Part shown: positions 1 to 12,119 of the stretch, one piece after another
How positions within the stretch are numbered: position 1 is the first letter of the stretch
How the letters are laid out: each line of letters begins with the position of its first letter
From: Phoronis australis
Taxonomy: Eukaryota; Phoronida; Phoronidae
DNA: 64,000 bases
NCBI GenBank assembly: GCA_002633005.1
Contig: NMRA01000615.1
Coordinates: 3,419-67,418, forward strand
Direction of reading: 5' to 3'
The notes under the pieces: generated by a model
Databases searched by the model: none
Told to the model about the DNA's origin: nothing
Seen by the model: the letters and a program-made list of their open reading frames with translations, nothing else
Made by a program: the position numbers and the translations under genes

Positions 1-370
1 CCCTCACAGACTTAAAAGAGAACAATATTGGATAGACAAACTGAATACAATAGAACCTCATGGATTGAACATAAAAATTTCTTAAAATATGTCATTGAAT
101 TTTTTACGCAAAAATGTATCATTTTCATTACACCATATCTTATATGTCAATTGTCATTTTGTGTTTGATTTTACTTTATTTCTGTTTTTGTTGATAAAGA
201 AAGTTGTTACATCCGAAAATTTCAGTTGATCCATTCTTGCTGTTTTATTTACCGATTTATATATAGCAGAATAGAATATAGTAAAATACAAATACAATAC
301 AATAAAAACATGTTCTCATTCAAGTTGTGTAAAACGAACATGTACCGATTGTCCATCAACATTTTTAAAG

Positions 371-531
371 AAAAACATGATGCAGAGCTGAAAATACAAG
401 AGCAAGAGATAACACTGGAACTGGAAAAGTTTGAAATGGAGATGAATGAAAGGGAGGGGAAACTAGTTGTAGAACACAACGTTTTAAATCTCATCGCAAA
501 ATTAACTAAAAAGTTGACTAAATTGATGTGA
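371..531 (+). CDS. Possible terminal exon, coiled-coil protein
   Basis: An acceptor (ATTTTTAAAG) precedes an open frame of about 52 residues that ends in TGA at 531, and an AATAAA lies about 30 bases after the stop (562-567). The peptide is strongly charged and heptad-like (KIQEQEITLELEKFEMEMNE), which predicts a helical coiled coil. It ends in a lysine-rich stretch (LTKKLTKLM). Such tails occur at the C-terminus of Myb/SANT-like or MADF proteins associated with Harbinger transposons, but no domain is visible here that proves this. Earlier exons would lie outside the window. It could also be a chance open frame. Function is not assigned. Confidence 0.35.
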
Positions 532-561
532 CGGATTTGTGTTAGAAGTCACGAGAATGAA

Positions 562-567
562 AATAAA
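562..567 (+). promoter_or_regulatory. Polyadenylation signal AATAAA
   Basis: A canonical hexamer lies about 30 bases downstream of the stop codon at 531 and would serve the possible coiled-coil terminal exon. Confidence 0.3.
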
Positions 568-599
568 AGAAATTGCATTCGCAGAATGATTTGTAAATA

Positions 600-1237
600 G
601 TTTGTAATCTAGCGGATACGGCGTGCTACGATAAGTAGACACTCTGAGCTAGGTATTCGGTTCACGTTTACTTTCACGTTCACGTAAAAAAATTGCTGTT
701 GTAAAATTAATCCATTTTTCTTACCGTAACGTGAATCGGCGCGCGCAATCATATCTGCGTGATAATTCACGTTCATGTCGCTTTGGGAAACCTCTCTGAT
801 ATATCGTCTGAAACTCAGGCGCCGATTCCTCTAAAACTACAATATCAAATATTCGTATTTAACTATTTTTAGGAAATGTTACAAGTTCACCGCGCAGTTA
901 CAGTTGTTTTCATCTTTGCTATCTCTTTTCAAGTAATAAATCGTTACATTTAATACTGCTTTTTACAAGAGAAAACTTATAAACTCACGCGCAAGACCAT
1001 ACATCTAGGATGTGATGCCCCACGTTCACCAGCAGTCTGAGCGAAGTATTTAAAAAATCTGCCTAAAAATGAAATAAACTTGGGAATAGTCCTTTTGCGA
1101 GTTTATAACAATAACGCTAGATTACGTGAGATTTAACTGTGACGTCACTAGAAGCTTGTCGTTTGGCCATTTGTCCAATACGGTAGCAGAGTGTATTCTG
1201 TTATTTTCGTCGAGTTTTTAGCCGTTTAGTTCGAAAA
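600..1237. other. Non-coding stretch
   Basis: AT-rich sequence without a convincing exon, promoter or ordered repeat that I can recognise. Confidence 0.4.
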
Positions 1238-1330
1238 ATGCCAAACAAGCATTGCTGTTATGGCAAATGAAATTTGGATTCGCACCACGATACGTTCTAT
1301 CGCGTTCTGTACTAATTTCGTCCCGTGTAC
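1238..1330 (+). pseudogene. Decayed THAP-domain fragment
   Basis: An ATG opens the peptide MPNKHCCYGK and then hits TGA. Shifting the frame by one base at that point continues as NLDSHHDTFYRVLY before another stop. The pattern M-P-N-K-x-C-C-x-G-(C)-x-x-D-S matches the N-terminal zinc-binding start of THAP domains, a DNA-binding C2CH module found in P-element-like transposases and many invertebrate gene families. The second zinc-ligand cysteine position coincides with the frame break, and the downstream ligands are not recognisable. I read it as a short relic, probably transposon-derived. The match is brief, so confidence is limited. Confidence 0.4.
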
Positions 1331-1499
1331 TTTAAACGGGCGGTAGGCGAAATCCGCTCACTGATTAAGTTTTCACCTCGTCAAAGATACATTCTACACC
1401 TAAAATTATCACCTAAACAGGTGATTACTTTCTTCAGTTACTCTTTCTGCTTCTAGACATATCTTCGATGAAGCATAGACCCAATTCACGCGGCAGACA

Positions 1500-2284
1500 T
1501 TAAAATCCAAACGAGGCTCACTGCGATAAATAAAGCGGAAATTTACATTGCGTGAGTTAAGTGGCCGGTCTTTGGAGTCCAACCTGAATAGTAAATCTTA
1601 AAAATGTGTCAATAATTAACCGCAGAGACGTAGAAGAATACAGTTAAAGAACAAGTCAATGCACCAAAGAGTTGTCTGACGAAAGGGTATAATTTTTCCG
1701 GAAAACTAGGTTCGAAACATGAAAAGTAAACATGACCAAATTGCGGCAATCGTAGTGTTACGGATTAGGTATCATGCTGAATGCAGGGTTACGTTTCTTC
1801 TAATAAATTCTTGATAAAAATGCTTTCTACACGAACCAGGTCATCCGGTCGTATTGCTGACGAATTGAAGATGTATTCGACAGTGGTGCTCATAGCATTT
1901 TGCTGTCATGTGCAATTAGTCACACCTGGTTTAATTTGTTGATCCAGACTAGGCCTATTAGCTTCAAGCATAGCCTACATGTAGGTCCTGGAGAGGTAGG
2001 CACTGCCGGGACTAACAGTTGATTTGTCATTGATCTGAAATAATACTTGATGTTATTAAATATATATTTTGATTACGATGAAAACCAGGCTCGCAATTGA
2101 AAATAAAAATTATATGAGCATCAGTTCTGTATGCTTTCTTGGTTTGAATAATTACGTCTATTTCATGTGAGTATTTTTCAATAACAATCTCGATCAAGTT
2201 GAATTTTAAAATTAAAACACCTAATTCATTCGTCCAAAGCATAACCTCGTTTTAGAGCTCAATTTCAGTTAACTGGACAGAACA
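1500..2284. other. Non-coding stretch
   Basis: No supported exon. Only scattered short open frames in AT-rich sequence. Confidence 0.4.
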
Positions 2285-2909
2285 CAGTTGCGGATTTAGG
2301 GGGGAGCCGAGGTGCCATGCCCCAGCCCCCCCCCCCTTAAATTCTCCCAGATTCCATTTGACAGTTCAGGAGCACGAATGTCTGACGGGCAAAATCCTGG
2401 CTAATACTCTGCCTTGCCCCTCCCCCTAACTCAAAGTCCTGGATTCCCCCTGGAACAAGCATAGTTATGTTTCGTCAGAGGCCTCGTTCATATCCTAGGG
2501 GAAAGGTGCCTGTGCAGCCTTCTGAGAGGGGAACGTTTCGCCGAGTGACGGGTCAGTGAAAAATCTACTGACCTCCCTATCACCATCAATAGCACCCCGC
2601 CCTGTTGCAAGCTCTCAAAGTAGCATTTTCAGTGGCTGATCTAGGATACCATATAGTGAGGGGGGGGGGCGACATCCTCGGAGAAGCGGGCAAAGCGCTA
2701 TTGTATGCACGCAGGCGGCCCGGAGGTTGCGGGCGCCGAGGATGTATACCTTCTGCTCAGGAAAGCTGGCGTTGGACTAAAAAAATAAAACGGAACGTGT
2801 TTTCCTCCCTCGTCCGCTACTGGTCCTAGATCAAACTCAGTATTTCCTCCCGCTTCACGTTTTCGGCAGTCAAGGGGGGGGCTTGCTCCCCCCCCCTAAA
2901 TCCGCCTAT
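2285..2909. mobile_element. Non-autonomous hAT-like DNA element(s)
   Basis: The left end reads TTGCGGATTTAGGGGGG and the right end CCCCCCTAAATCCGCC, so the two are inverted with respect to each other. A further left-type end (GGCTGATCTAGGATACC followed by a G-run) begins near 2633, suggesting a nested or composite copy. The GCGGATTTAGGGGGG terminus is a style common to short hAT-type elements in invertebrate genomes. No transposase frame is present, and I could not find a convincing 8-bp target duplication. The family call is therefore by terminus resemblance only. Confidence 0.5.
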
Positions 2910-5900
2910 AATTTTGTACTTTTTCGAATTGTCACCTCTGTGGTCACAGTTGATTTGAACCGTTGGAGAGAAATTTTCAATCACAAAGGGAATTTCTAAG
3001 TCTCGTGGCCAGGAATTTCGCGTGATTTTTCAATATTTTTGAGAGGGGAATAGGGCCGATATTTGGGCCCAAAATTGAGGGATTAAGGGCCCTGTCCTTT
3101 TTGTAAAGAAAAATGCATCGCGCCTCAACCCATAGTCATGACACACAGGCTGGCTGGCCGAAGATTCTCCGGTCCTCGTTGCTATGGCGGCATCCAGTCC
3201 GAGATGCGACAAATTATGATTCGAAAAGAGTTATGAATTTTACACGGACATATTTTCCTTCGTCGCGGCGTACGGCAAGGACGCAACGCTTCCGAATCCC
3301 AACGTCCTTAGGGATTGTAAAACAGAGTGTCCGTATTTTTTTTAGCTGTTCGAGGAACGCAGCCGTACAACTACGCGTATAAGACACCAGATCTATCGTA
3401 GCGAGCCTCGTTTTGCAACGCGCCTCCTGTCTGCGTGAATAGGGTCTATAGCGACGGGAATTCAGGTGACTTTGGCGAAGAATTCCCAACTCCACTTTGT
3501 GATTACTGTTGATTTTGACAGCGCACGCGATAACCACAATGTATTTCAGCTTAGTCAGGTGAGTATGAGGCCAAAGGCTAGCGTGAAACTGAACGAAGCG
3601 CGAGACCTGGCGCGTGACACTTGCAAAAATAGCATGAGAAAATATCTAGTGAAATTTGTGTCCCTTGGACTTTTTTTCGTCAACAGGTGTGATTTCACGT
3701 AACTGCCTCAAAATAGCACCCAGTGAGAGAAACTCGAGCTAACCACGATTTTCATGGATATGTTCAAGTTATTTGTAGACTAAATTGTGTCCAGAGTCAG
3801 GGAATGTGTTAATTATAACTCCATGTGCACATATGCATGCTTCATTTGATTTTATTTGCTGTATTTTGAAGTGAGTAACTTTTTATGGGGATACACTATC
3901 GCCCCTGTATGCCTGCGAGTTCCAATTTCAGTCCGTTCACAGCTTCGCAAAACATAACAAGTTCACATGTTCTTCGTCTGTTCACAGTTATTCGACGATC
4001 CATCTACCATCTCCTAAGTTGTGTTGTAAGCGCCCAGCCCAAGAACTACATATACACGCGAAAAATGCCTTAATTGCACTACATTTCTAAAATTCTACAG
4101 TAACGTCTCCAATTTATCAATTGAAAGATCCGACAGTCCTGAGTTTGTATTTGTAGACCACGAGCCTCACTATTATGTCAGTATACACTTCAAACTTACG
4201 CCGCGATTCAAAAAGAAGCAAAAGTTTTGCTGCTCTTGCGAGGAATCTGCCCACAGTTGTCTGGACTTTGAAAGCAGACGCAGCGTAGGCCTACTTTTCA
4301 GCGGGATTGCATTGTATCTTTCCGGTACAGATCTTCTGCGGCCTCAACAGGAATCGAAACTTCTTTGTACATGTGAAAACCGTGAATCGAAGACTGACAA
4401 AAGTAAAAACTCGACCAGTACTAGCACGCGGCCAAGAAGCGAGCGCTGCCTACTGTACCGGCTGTCATCGAAGAACTATCTATTCATCAAACGGGTAACA
4501 TTGCATCGGCAAGAAAAATATTGGCACTAATTTCCGAAAGTTTCTAATACCGTAAAAACTTGTGCATTGTTTTTAAGAGAAATTGTTTAGCTAATCATAA
4601 TTGGTATTTTTAAAGTCAAAATGACCCACTGATAGTGAACACATTCGCACCCTTACACCCCGAATCTCCCGGAAAATAGATGTTACACTACGGTCACGCA
4701 TCCATTCACCCGGCGACTCAATGAGTGACATAGCGGTCTTACCGAAACAATTCTCGAACGTTTTTAGCAGATGAGACCAGCAAGTGCTAAGCTAAATATT
4801 AGAACACGCTCTGCTTGACTGCTTGAGTTCTTTGGATACAATGCTCACCTAGATCATTACATCGCATTTACTCTGGCAAATGAACTCTTATGACAAGCAC
4901 ATGCATACAAACTTCAAAACAAACGTCATGTGACAACAACATGGGTGTTCCTCCAGAGATTTTTTCAGTATTGCGGGCTACAATCTAGCGCAGATTTGGA
5001 CTTAATCTGCAGCTAATCCAGACTCCACAAGAACTTAACAATCTAAGAGATGGTATTTGGAAAACTTAAGGAGGATTTCAGGTAATTTATGAGTCGAAAC
5101 TGTATTTTTATTCAAGAATTCAACTTGCCCTATCGACGATTGCGAGACCGGCAGCTACGCACCTGTAGGCGAGATTTCTGAAAAATGATTGTAATTTAAC
5201 AACGAATTTTGATAGCAATGCACCACAATTTTATAGAAAGTAAAAAATAATATTCTGGACTTTGTCTTAGCACGTTAATGCATAATGTGCGTTAGTAAGC
5301 AAGTCGACAGAACAGGTGTCGGTGATTGTGCAGAGACACTTTCCTCAAAATTGCTCAGGTTGGCTAGGTTCTGGTCAAGCGAAAGCAAGTTTTTTTCACT
5401 AACCTCCGCCGTGTTGTTGCTGTTTCTTTTAAGGGAAATATTGTTGGACAGTTTCCTAGAAACGTTTTCTTGCCGCCCTCAAAATGATCGCTGCGTACTT
5501 TATGCCACGAAGTCGGAAAGAATTCTCTAAATCAGTCTTTGCTACCAGCTCTACCGATGTTTCTGAACCTTTTTTACGCAGTTCTTGATCCTTGGGAAAC
5601 TGGTAGTAACTAAATTCTTTATCTCGCTAACTGTTATTATACATGTAGCAGCCAGGCACACAACACGTATAACCTCCCTGTGGCCGGTTCACCGACGTAC
5701 TTGTTTTCCATGTCAGAGTGCACTGTTGAAGTATTGCAGGACGTGAATACGGAAAACAATATCATATAGCCGTATTATGTCATTAAAGCGAAAGTATGGC
5801 ATGTGACGCACGCTCTTATAGGAAACGTGTAGGTTCTGATTATTACAAATACTAGCTGCTACCCGTGCTTTCCTACAGGTACACGGCTGATTGCGAAGTG

Positions 5901-6143
5901 AGTAAGAATTGTTAGGAAGACTGTGAGCACATGTGGACCGAAGCACCCATATCTCGTAGCGCAGTGTTGAGATAATGCGTCATTATGTACAATTTTTTGG
6001 CTCAAATTAAATTGAATATCGCCACATAAGTCAGCAAAATAGACACAGTGACTATTTTTATTCCGTATTGTGGGTTGTAAAACATATAACTTAGCAGTGC
6101 ACTCTGAAAGCTTGTTTGTTTGCCAATAGTGGAGTCTTGTACC
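2910..6143. other. Long non-coding stretch
   Basis: About 3.2 kb with only short, compositionally unremarkable open frames. No exon pair with compatible splice sites and no recognisable domain. It may be an intron of copy A or intergenic DNA. Confidence 0.4.
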
Positions 6144-6957
6144 AGTGGCGGATCAAGGATATCACAAGGGGGGACCCAACATTTTTTGTAAGCATTTGCG
6201 CAAAGCACGACTGTAGATGCGCATATTATAGCACCGAATGGGGGAGCTTGGGAGGGGGGGTTCTGTTTTTCCTCTAAAATCAAGCATTTTCCTTGATTCC
6301 TGAAGTATTATCCAGGTAAAAAGAGGACGTGTCAAACAGGAAAAACTGCACCTACCACAGACTCGAACTCACGACCTGACGGATATAGCGCGCGTGCTTT
6401 ACCACTACACCACCACGATTTAATTTGTTACCTGATACTAAGAGACATAATTGTTTATGGACCACAGCGTTTGCGCGCGAATCCTACTTCTTTTTGTAAT
6501 GCTTATTACACGTTTTGTATTTTGTACTCTCGGTTCATAACAAATTTGTTGTATTTAAAATAGTCTTCAAATGCCCAAAAGACCAAATCCGTTTTTCGTG
6601 TTGGCAATAACGACGGAATTGCTTTGGAAATCGTCTTAGTTAAGGTTTGACAAGTAGAGAATTATGAGTTTCTGAGTGATTCACTAAGGCTCGATTAAAA
6701 TTCAAATCTTACCAGCAACTTCTGTTTTTCGTCGTCACTTAGATTCCATTTTCTTTAAAAAATGAAGTAAATGTCTTCATTGCACAGTGGAGCAGACGAC
6801 GGAAACGGAGTCGTAGTGCGCAGCGCCACTGCCGGTCGCCTTGGATATCGCTGGAGAGCCTATACTTAGCCATAGTTCCGTTACGATTGCTCCGCGTTCC
6901 GAATTTGACACTTGAAATTGGATCTGAGCNCCCCCCCCCCCCTAAATCCGCCTATGC
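6144..6957. mobile_element. Possible second hAT-like element, gap at right end
   Basis: A left end CAGTGGCGGATCAAGGATATC plus a G-run near 6144-6175 and a right end of C-run plus CTAAATCCGCC at 6931-6953 are in inverted orientation, as in the element at 2285. A single N at 6930 sits at the C-run, so the assembly is broken there and the right end may belong to another copy. A tRNA-like SINE head lies inside. No target duplication could be confirmed. Confidence 0.35.
6351..6420 (-). repeat. tRNA-derived SINE head
   Basis: On the minus strand the sequence carries a pol III A-box-like TGGTGTAGTGG and, about 40 bases later, a B-box-like GAGTTCGAGTC. This is the signature of a tRNA-derived promoter. 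The stems do not form a clean cloverleaf, so I call it a SINE or tRNA relic rather than a functional tRNA gene. A second, different head of the same style is at 17800-17890. Confidence 0.55.
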
Positions 6958-7914
6958 TGTACTAAGCCGTAATGAATGGATTGTAAACATTCGGGTGTAC
7001 TCGCGTAACATCATGGGGAAAGAAAAAAGACAACGACGTGCGCAGGTATTTTTAGTGACAAAACACGGGCGAAATGTGACAAAGCATAGGCAATAAGTAT
7101 CGCGAAGCAAAGTACCAAATTTGGCGGCGTCAGACCCGAAGAAGAATACGTGCGATGGAAGCCCAAGGGTCTGAAATTAAACCAACGGACAGACGTCACT
7201 CTGGCAATTAAGCCGACGGACTGACGTCACCAATGACAAAGGCTAGTGCAAAGTTGGCCGGCTTCCCTCAGCGTCCGCGATAAGACGGTCTGCGAGAAAA
7301 AAATAAACACTTCGAATCTTGCTAAAGGCGAAGCGCTCTACCTGGGACAAAGGCGGGGCCGAAATGGGCGCAACGAAGGTCTGTAGTGGAGCGGGGGAGA
7401 CGGAATTCGTGTGAACTTTCCGTTTTATATTCATAGATAGTAGACCATTGGCCGAGATGTCGAGCATAGGCATGTATTCGTGTTTGAGGAAAACATTGAC
7501 ACAAAATTGCTTATGTGTCGAAAACCATAGATTTTGTCAGACTTTCTTCACGTTTGGAAGTTTAAGAACCTTTGTTTTACCTTAGGCTAAAATTGTTGAG
7601 TGATCTCACTACAGCAGTATATGAAATAATGTACACGATGGCGTTACAAGGAAATGAACAAATTTATTGTATCGCCCGATCTTGCCTTTTGGTGCAAGTA
7701 ACACTTATGGGCTGCGAGTTTCAAAAAACACGGTTTTTTAATAATTTTTTGTGTTTTTTGTCATAATTGTTCTCGTCAATAGTCGCTTAAAATTGCTATT
7801 TTTTGTTCACGCGTTTTGGACACATTTCAAACTTCGACGAATTCTTACTCGCAATGGCTTGCCCGCGATTGCGTGATGATCAGAATGCACATGTTATCTA
7901 ACCCATGCTTTCAG
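6958..7914. other. Non-coding sequence upstream of exon 6 of gene A
   Basis: Probably the intron in front of exon 6 of gene A. None of the family's exons 2 to 5 can be found here or anywhere in 1-7914. Confidence 0.5.
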
Positions 7915-8282
7915 ATTTAGAAATTCCGATGTCAAGAACGAACCACATCTTACGTACGGTTTAGTGGACAACGTCCAACCTGGTGCTCACGAGCTTACGC
8001 ACGTGGAGCCAAACATCAACTTTGGTGTTGTGGTTACTGGCATGAACTCCCGTGGTGATGGTTATGCATTTCCGGCTGGGCTACGGCACGCGTTGACTCA
8101 CCAGGCGTGTGAGCAGTTGGCCACGCACTCGGCTGGGGACGGAGTCGACAACGACTGTGACGGTAAGGCGGACGAAGAGTTGCTAAACTATAAAGATGAC
8201 GACAACGACGGGGAAACGGATGAAGATTTGGCGGACGAGCGCAAGTCATACACGAGGAGCACCCACAGATGGTCATATCTTG
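7915..8282 (+). CDS. Gene A exon 6: end of IgGFc-like domain and acidic stalk
   Basis: The acceptor is CTTTCAG and the donor GTAAGA. The exon enters in phase 2 and leaves in phase 1, like its counterparts at 29477 and 52680. It begins FRNSDVKNE and includes the family signature GVVVTGMNSRGDGYAFPAGL. The two DxDNDxDG-like acidic motifs probably bind calcium, by analogy with MopE and thrombospondin type 3 motifs. Cysteines in QACE and DNDCDG could pair. Confidence 0.85.
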
Positions 8283-9465
8283 GTAAGACAATCTGATCAC
8301 CCGCGTCAATTTTGCCCACATACATGTATGACTTCATTTCAGGTCTTAAGCGTTGATTAGAAAATATTAAAATAATATTGTTTAAGTTTTATCAAATTCA
8401 ACAGCTAAGCGAGAGAAGGCGGAGTGCATTGCGCCAAGGCGCGGCATGTCATCTATTGAACAACTTTTCACTCCCATCGCCTCCAGTGGGGGGCGCTAAA
8501 TGGAAAGGACAACTTCTTCACAAAACGGTCTATTTATAGCGGTTCCGTTGGATTTAGATCACTTATTTATGAAAAACCGTCTCAATATGTTCAAATAGTC
8601 AGATGATAAGGGATTTAGTAGTTTGCAAAGAACTCGTTATATCATAAGATCATGACACGCCACCTTACGAGCCCGGCCACAACCAATGACAATTTGTGAG
8701 TTCGTTCGAAGAGCTGTAATCACTTCTAACTTGACCAAAGACAAATTGCCGGGCACAATTTCCAAGCGGCAAGTTGTTTTTGTGTCGGATTGTGCTTCAA
8801 ACGTCTTTAACGTTTCAGGTGCTTCTTCGTCTGGAGAACAGGTTGAAGTAGACAGGACCACGTTATACGTTGTTATTCCTACTGTGTTGTGTGCTACCCT
8901 TCTGGCGGTGGTATTAGTAATAGTTGTCGTGAAGCGAGAGTTCAAAACTGTTAAAAGTCTCTTGAATCGAGCGTGCGGACGTTCACAGTTGGAAGCGAAG
9001 AAACCCAATCCAATGACTAAGGCACTCGGTAACGAATCCTTAAACGACATAATTCCCGTGACTGTCATGGATAAACTTGAGGAGCTGCCGCCTGAAGTAT
9101 TGACCTCGGACATCGACATGACGCAAAAGCCTGGCAACGGGATAGACGTAGTTAGGGAGCACATGTCCGACCAAGAACAGAACCCTGTGAGTGTCGATGT
9201 CATTACTGCTGAGCCACGATATGAGGTCTCTTCGAGTGACATCGATCTGGCGAAGAACCCCAATATCTGGACGGAGGCAACCGTAAAAGAACCTGAACCC
9301 CTTCAAGGCTCTGTGAATGCTAAGGTCGAGGTAGAGACTCGGACTAATATCTCAACCTGCAACGATAGCTTCAGCGCAGGCAAGGAGGGTGAACAAGTTT
9401 CGGAGGTCAACAAAGATCAAATAAGCGACGTTCCATTTGATGCTGCAGAGCAGTCTAAAGATTAA
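7915..9465 (+). CDS. Gene A (3' part): IgGFc-binding-like transmembrane protein
   Basis: Two exons, 7915-8282 and 8819-9465, join in frame (intron phase 1) to give about 337 residues ending in TAA. In order they encode the C-terminal part of an IgGFc-binding-like domain (HELTHVEPNINFGVVVTG, then GYAFPAGLRHA), an acidic stalk with GDGVDNDCDG and DDDNDGETDED, one transmembrane helix and a cytoplasmic tail of about 177 residues. The predicted protein sits in the plasma membrane with the recognition domain outside. Known IgGFc-binding relatives are secreted or surface glycoproteins linked to mucus and immunity; the ligand here is unknown. Exons 1 to 5, seen in copy B, are missing from the 7.9 kb upstream. 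They lie before the window or have been lost. AATAAA lies at 9577-9582. Confidence 0.8.
8819..9465 (+). CDS. Gene A exon 7: transmembrane helix and cytoplasmic tail
   Basis: The acceptor is CGTTTCAG. After a short linker (GASSSGEQVEVDRTT) comes a hydrophobic helix of about 22 residues (YVVIPTVLCATLLAVVLVIV), then a basic stop-transfer region (VKREFKTVK) and an acidic tail of about 177 residues. The tail contains SDIDMTQKPGNG, which matches SDIESTEKPGTG in copy B, and ends near DVPFDAAEQSKD, matching DVSGDVTEQTEN. No kinase, death or TIR domain is visible in the tail. A long open frame on the opposite strand (8637-9263) is a shadow. Confidence 0.85.
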
Positions 9466-9576
9466 GGGCGTAACTTGACATCCTTGTTATTACTTGCCAT
9501 CACCTCCGTTCGACCCATATGATTAAAAGCAATTAAGGGGAAAATCTAGTATTGTGCTCTCAATTTCCTATCTCTA

Positions 9577-9582
9577 AATAAA
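9577..9582 (+). promoter_or_regulatory. Polyadenylation signal AATAAA for gene A
   Basis: A canonical hexamer lies about 110 bases after the gene A stop codon. It is the first on this strand after the stop. Confidence 0.55.
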
Positions 9583-9589
9583 ATTTTCA

Positions 9590-12119
9590 GAATATTATTG
9601 TTAGCGCACCATATTTGGCAATAATTGACGGTGTGCAAGTTGTAGGATTCATGAGAATTGTTTGAGTATATTCCCAGAAACGGTATCAGAGAGCAAGGTC
9701 TTTGCATCGAGTTGTGTAGTGCTTCAGGCAAGTTATCTGACTTGAGCCTAGTCACTTTCAATGAAACAGGCTCCAGTTATACATGGGCAGATGATTGTTT
9801 CATACAATTATTTTCTTGCTCACATCCCGGCAATGCCATGTTACTATTGAAGACACACTTTGGAATTTGTTTGACCATAAGCATTCGGCAGACATCAACT
9901 ATTTCTACATTTCTTATCAATTAGTTTTCATGGTTGCCCGAAAATACAAGCCCGCTCGCGTAGTGCACATTTCGTAAATGGAATAAGATACATCCAAAAT
10001 ATTCAAAATGATTTCCACTGAAAAACGTTGTCTGTTGTTTAGGAAATAAAACTGCCAAATCGTTTTTGAGAGACTGAACGAATGGTGTTTGAGACAGGTT
10101 TCATGAAACATTTTTGGTGTCATCTTAGACTGGAAGACTACTTAACCAACATGTACAGTAGCCTAAGACTAAGGGTTGTGGTTCATCCCCGTCACCACGT
10201 TGCCTTGAAATCTGGTATGTGGTGAGTGGGTTTATGGTATTTGTTGAACAGTTAACCAGAAAGGATATCAGACAGACGTTTCTTAGCTCGTTTGCTTTGG
10301 CCAATTCAATATAAACTGGAGTAATGTAGGATTACCATGGTTTTGAGGTTGCATAGCTTTTCTCCCGACTGGTACGCCAGTGTGGGACTCCACTCTTTAC
10401 TCGTTGTTCATATCAAGAGACGGAGTCAGCATTTGCAGCCACATAATAATACCATTTTTGGTCGAAGTAATACGTTTACTTGATGTACACTAAGACGCTG
10501 GTAAGAGGCCCCATTCATGATAAGTGACTTCAGACACCTGTGTCCCATGTAAAATAAAACGTGAAAAATAGAAGACAAAAATTCTGGCTTAGCTTGGATT
10601 CATCAATTCAATTTTCGCCATAACATAGATATATACATGTAGATATGTGTCTGGATCTAAGCACCCAATGGACTAGTTATTGGCAGAGACTAAACTGCTC
10701 CGATATATTCTGGTTCATAAGTATGACGTCCGGGTAACTTAGCAATGAGGACTGGCCCAACCGTTAAGGATAACTCACAAAAATTTGCCATTTTTACAAT
10801 ATTTCTCATATGTCCCCATTCTCGGGGATCTTCAAATACCAAATATATTGCGGATAACAAAATGATTTAGCAGAACCACATTAGAACCGCAGAACTTCTT
10901 GGGAAATCGTTTACTACTTATCAGAGGTCGAAGGTTACGGGGCTGTCAATCATCGAATCTGCCGCCAGGCATACATGTATATTCAAATTTGCTTTGGAGT
11001 GACCTCAATGTAGTCTTAATACCAAACATTTGGGACCTCCATCAGTTGGCTGTTAATGAACTGCTTTTGTTGATATTTTAACATGTTTGCAAGCTAATGG
11101 GTCCGAACTAATCTTTCAATTTTCACCTTTGCTGTACGTCATGCCGAAGTTAAAGTGTTTTTAGGTAATATCATGCAAGTGTACGATGCTGAAATTGTAC
11201 TTACTGTTCCGCAATATTTTACAGTAATGTCCCCTAGAATATAATACAGAGCTGACAAAGGAAATAATACAGAAAATTATAGTTAGTCCTATTATCCTTA
11301 CCAAAAAGTAAATTTTTAAGAGCGGTTTGGAACCCGTATCCGGACGCGGCCTAGCCGCGTTCGATAGGAAGCTGGTTTCGATCAGCACTGTACTTCTCGT
11401 TTTACTGTACGTAGATCTCGGTCTTAAGAATTTGTATGTAATGAAAGGTCGGTTATAAATTATCCGTACTTCGGTTTAATTTAAGAACAGTCTTAAGAGG
11501 GCCCAGTCATTAAACCCATCTTTAAACCCTTTTAAATATCGTTTATTCGACCCTATCTCTTCGTCTCGACATTTCCACGGTGCATGCGCGCACCCAGGGA
11601 TGGGATTTGCTTTGGGGGCTCGAACGAGCCACTCATTTGGTGAAGTGGGCAAAAAGGTCCGCCTTAGAGAAACAAAAATATGAAAAGGTAGAACAGGTAG
11701 GCAGGAACTACCAAAATTCGGGGAATGCACATGTAACAGAGCAAGTCTCCACTGAGCATCAAAAATGTGTATTTTTTCCTCATCAGGCATACATGTACGT
11801 TCAGTTCAATTGCACATGATGACGATCAATTTCATGTAGGCAAAGGAAGGAAACACCCTTCTCCTAAGCCTGTCGCTAGCGAAGTGCCCGACACATACAG
11901 TCGCGCCCGCATGCCCACGTAATAAAGGCGCACTGAGACGCAACAAAGATATTAGCATGAGAAAAACTGAAAATTTGCAACTAAATATGAATAACAATAA
12001 GCGTAAAGTTACGAACGTCCCGTCACACACAATTCATAGCAGCTAACGTTTCCCCCTCTTTTTTAGTAAACGGTCCACATTTCCATAACTTCGAGATCCA
12101 TTTTCATACCCCCACATAT
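9590..12119. other. Intergenic sequence between genes A and B
   Basis: No supported exon. AT-rich sequence with scattered ACATGTA words. The 5' exon of gene B that carries its start codon may lie here or in 12120-13530, but I could not place it. Confidence 0.4.

Noticed and set aside
6351-6420. Functional tRNA gene on the minus strand
   Set aside because: A-box and B-box are present, but the acceptor and other stems do not pair. A SINE head is the better reading.
8637-9263. 208-codon open frame on the minus strand
   Set aside because: It is antisense to exon 7 of gene A, has no domain and is explained by the codon composition of the real exon.
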